From NCBI GenBank assembly GCA_003161495.1, contig PMOP01000104.1:206-8054 (forward strand): a stretch of DNA of 7,849 nucleotides. Reading direction: 5' to 3'. The notes below the pieces were generated by a model that was given only the letters and a program-made list of their open reading frames with translations, did no database searches and had not been told where the DNA came from. Shown one piece after another: positions 6,186-7,849 of this stretch. The DNA is from Acidobacteriota bacterium (lineage in GTDB: Bacteria; Acidobacteriota; Terriglobia; Acidiferrales; UBA7541). Both the position numbers and the translations under genes were made by a program. Positions within the stretch are counted from its first letter, which is position 1. Each line of letters starts with the position of its first letter.

Positions 6186-7849
6186 ATGATTCATCATTTT
6201 GTTCAATTCGCTCTACGCCAGCGGTTCCTCGTGCTGATGCTGGTCGTGCTGGTGACGATCGCGGGCGCCTTGTCCTTCCAGCGCATGCCGGTGGATGCCT
6301 ATCCGGATCTTTCGCCTCCGATGGTCGAAGTCATCACGCAGTGGCCCGGCCACGCGGCCGAGGAAATTGAGCGGTTGGTGACGCTGCCGATTGAAGTGGA
6401 AATGAACGGCGTGCCGCGCATGCAGGTGATGCGGTCGATTTCGCTCTACGGGCTTTCCGATGTGATCATGACGTTTCAGGAAAGCACCGACGATTACTTT
6501 GCCCGCCAAGTCGTGTTTGAGCGATTGTCCGAAGTTCAACTGCCTTCGGGTGTGGCGCCGGGCTTGTCGCCCTTGTCCAGCCCGTCTGGACTTGTCTATC
6601 GGTATGTCCTCGAAAGTCCGGATCGCAGCCCGCAGGAACTGAAAACGATTGAAGATTGGGTCGTCGAGCGCGCTTATAAATCGGTGCCGGGCGTCGCGGA
6701 CGATTCCGGATTTGGCGGCACGGTGATGCAGTATCAGGTGCTGCTCGATCCCGCGAAGACCTACAGCTATCACATTGCCGTTCCCCAAGTGGTGGCGGCG
6801 CTTTCGGCCAACAACGCAAATGCCGGGGGAGGATTTTATTCGCAGGGGTCGCAGTTTTTTTATGTGCGCGGCCTGGGCCTGGTGACCAAGACGGAGGACA
6901 TCGGAAATATTGTCGTCGGAAATAATAACGGCGTGCCGGTCCGCGTACGAGATATTGGCGATGTAACTATGGGAAGCGCGCCGCGTCTTGGAGAATTCGG
7001 CTTCCAGAAAAATGATGATTCCGTCGAAGGCGTGATCCTGATGCTGCGCGGCGAGCAGACTCAAAACGTGCTGAAGGGCGTGGAGAAAAAAACGGAGGAG
7101 CTGAATCACGGAATCCTGCCGCCGGATGTGAAAATTCACCCATTTTACGACCGCAGCGACCTGGTGCGGCTCACGATTGACACTGTAGAGCACAACATGC
7201 TCGTGGGCATGACGCTCGTCCTGATCGTGCTGATTTTTTTTCTGGTCAGTTTTCGAGCCGCGGTGATTGTCGCGTTGACGATTCCGCTCAGTTTGCTCTT
7301 CGCGTTTATTTTATTGCACGGGCGGGGCGTGCCCGCCAATTTGCTTTCGATCGGCGCGATCGATTTCGGCATCATCATCGACGGCACGGTCGTGATGATG
7401 GAAAACATTTATCGCGAGCTCGCCGAACGCGCCGGGCAGGATTACAAACTGCACGAAGTAATCGCGGCGGCGGCGCGCGATGTGGACCGGCCGATTTTTT
7501 ATTCCGTCGCCGTGATTCTCGCCGGATATCTTCCCATCTACGCCCTTACCGGCCCGTCGGGAAAACTGTTCGTTCCGATGGCGGAAACGATGTCTTACGC
7601 GCTTCTCGGTTCGCTCATTTTCACTCTCACGCTCGTCCCCGTCCTCGCTTCGTACTGGTTTAAAAGCGGCGTGAAAGAAATCGTGAACCGGCCGTACGAA
7701 TGGGTGAAGGGAGTTTACGCGGGAGAGCTCGACTGGTGCCTGGACCATCCGAAAACGACCATGGTTGTCGCGACGCTTATTTTCGCGGCATCTCTCCTTT
7801 TGGTTCCCTACATCGGCGGTGAATTCATGCCGCACCTGGACGAAGGCGC
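6186..7849 (+). CDS. czcA: RND heavy-metal efflux permease, CzcA-like, 3'-truncated by the window edge
   Basis: This is the proton-driven inner-membrane pump of the tripartite system. The frame from ATG 6186 is open to the window end, giving 554 complete codons of a family of about 1,030-1,060 residues. Membrane helix 1 (about 13-31) is followed by RMPVDAYPDLSPP and a periplasmic porter domain with ERLVTLPIEVEMNGVPRM and TDDYFARQVVFERL. Helices 2-6 lie at about 338-354, 358-378, 385-407, 434-454 and 466-490. Helix 4 reads IDFGIIIDGTVVMMEN; Asp393, Asp399 and Glu406 match the proton/cation-relay residues of CzcA. The DFG-x3-DG pattern fits divalent-cation exporters and differs from the Cu/Ag CusA pattern (VGAMVDAAVVMIEN). 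A seventh helix (about 524-541) precedes GGEFMPHLDEG, a family hallmark, where the window stops. The gap to czcB is 19 bases. Only a weak G-run (6170-6174) precedes the ATG, so translation may depend on coupling. Confidence 0.92.
   Translation, partial: MIHHFVQFALRQRFLVLMLVVLVTIAGALSFQRMPVDAYPDLSPPMVEVITQWPGHAAEEIERLVTLPIEVEMNGVPRMQVMRSISLYGLSDVIMTFQESTDDYFARQVVFERLSEVQLPSGVAPGLSPLSSPSGLVYRYVLESPDRSPQELKTIEDWVVERAYKSVPGVADDSGFGGTVMQYQVLLDPAKTYSYHIAVPQVVAALSANNANAGGGFYSQGSQFFYVRGLGLVTKTEDIGNIVVGNNNGVPVRVRDIGDVTMGSAPRLGEFGFQKNDDSVEGVILMLRGEQTQNVLKGVEKKTEELNHGILPPDVKIHPFYDRSDLVRLTIDTVEHNMLVGMTLVLIVLIFFLVSFRAAVIVALTIPLSLLFAFILLHGRGVPANLLSIGAIDFGIIIDGTVVMMENIYRELAERAGQDYKLHEVIAAAARDVDRPIFYSVAVILAGYLPIYALTGPSGKLFVPMAETMSYALLGSLIFTLTLVPVLASYWFKSGVKEIVNRPYEWVKGVYAGELDWCLDHPKTTMVVATLIFAASLLLVPYIGGEFMPHLDEG

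Noticed and set aside
6213..7193. Long open frame of 326 codons on the minus strand
   Set aside because: It lies opposite the permease coding sequence, which carries clear family motifs throughout. The minus-strand translation is rich in His and Arg and resembles no family, as expected of a shadow frame.
1..7849. CRISPR array, tRNA or rRNA genes, transposase or toxin-antitoxin pair
   Set aside because: No regularly spaced direct repeats, cloverleaf-like segments, transposase motifs or paired small genes are seen on either strand.

Overview
The window encodes six proteins on the + strand. It carries ordinary bacterial housekeeping genes followed by a heavy-metal-type efflux operon. GC content looks like the mid-to-high 50s per cent by eye (60-base samples ranged from about 47 to 62 per cent). 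The best guess for the source is an Acidobacteriota-like Gram-negative. This rests on the gene style, on a GGCTTCAGCCTG-type inverted repeat that I associate with acidobacterial genomes, and on the outer-membrane efflux genes. It is inference, not proof.

Layout. Positions 1-1086 hold the 3' nine-tenths of tyrS (tyrosyl-tRNA synthetase, KMSKS-type, with a C-terminal S4 domain); its start lies before the window. A 200-base gap follows, with a 14-bp interrupted hairpin (1154-1188), a weak promoter candidate and a 20-codon open frame (1240-1302) that overlaps the next gene. Positions 1287-2591 encode a Wzz/GumC-like polysaccharide chain-length protein with two membrane segments and no kinase domain. 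A 167-base gap with a candidate promoter leads to zapA (2759-3049), the FtsZ-ring-associated division protein. The stop codon of zapA lies inside the left arm of a perfect 23-bp inverted repeat (3046-3128).

Positions 3242-3520 encode a small membrane-anchored or secreted protein with a H-x8-C-x2-C-H-x2-H cluster, resembling DUF2946-type metal-associated proteins. The tripartite RND pump follows: a CzcC-like outer-membrane factor (3663-4973), a CzcB-like lipoprotein adaptor (4970-6166, overlapping its neighbour by ATGA) and a CzcA-like inner-membrane permease (6186 to the window end, about half present).

How the genes work together. The last three form one transenvelope pump: permease in the inner membrane, lipidated periplasmic adaptor, outer-membrane channel. 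The permease keeps the DFG-x3-D-...-EN signature in its fourth membrane helix that marks divalent-cation members (Co/Zn/Cd/Ni) rather than Cu/Ag members. The small Cys/His protein just upstream is the least understood gene here and may be a metal-related accessory of the pump. Nothing in the window is clearly a wholly new system. The best leads are that small protein, the inverted repeat that supplies the zapA stop codon, and the odd translation start of the Wzz-like gene.
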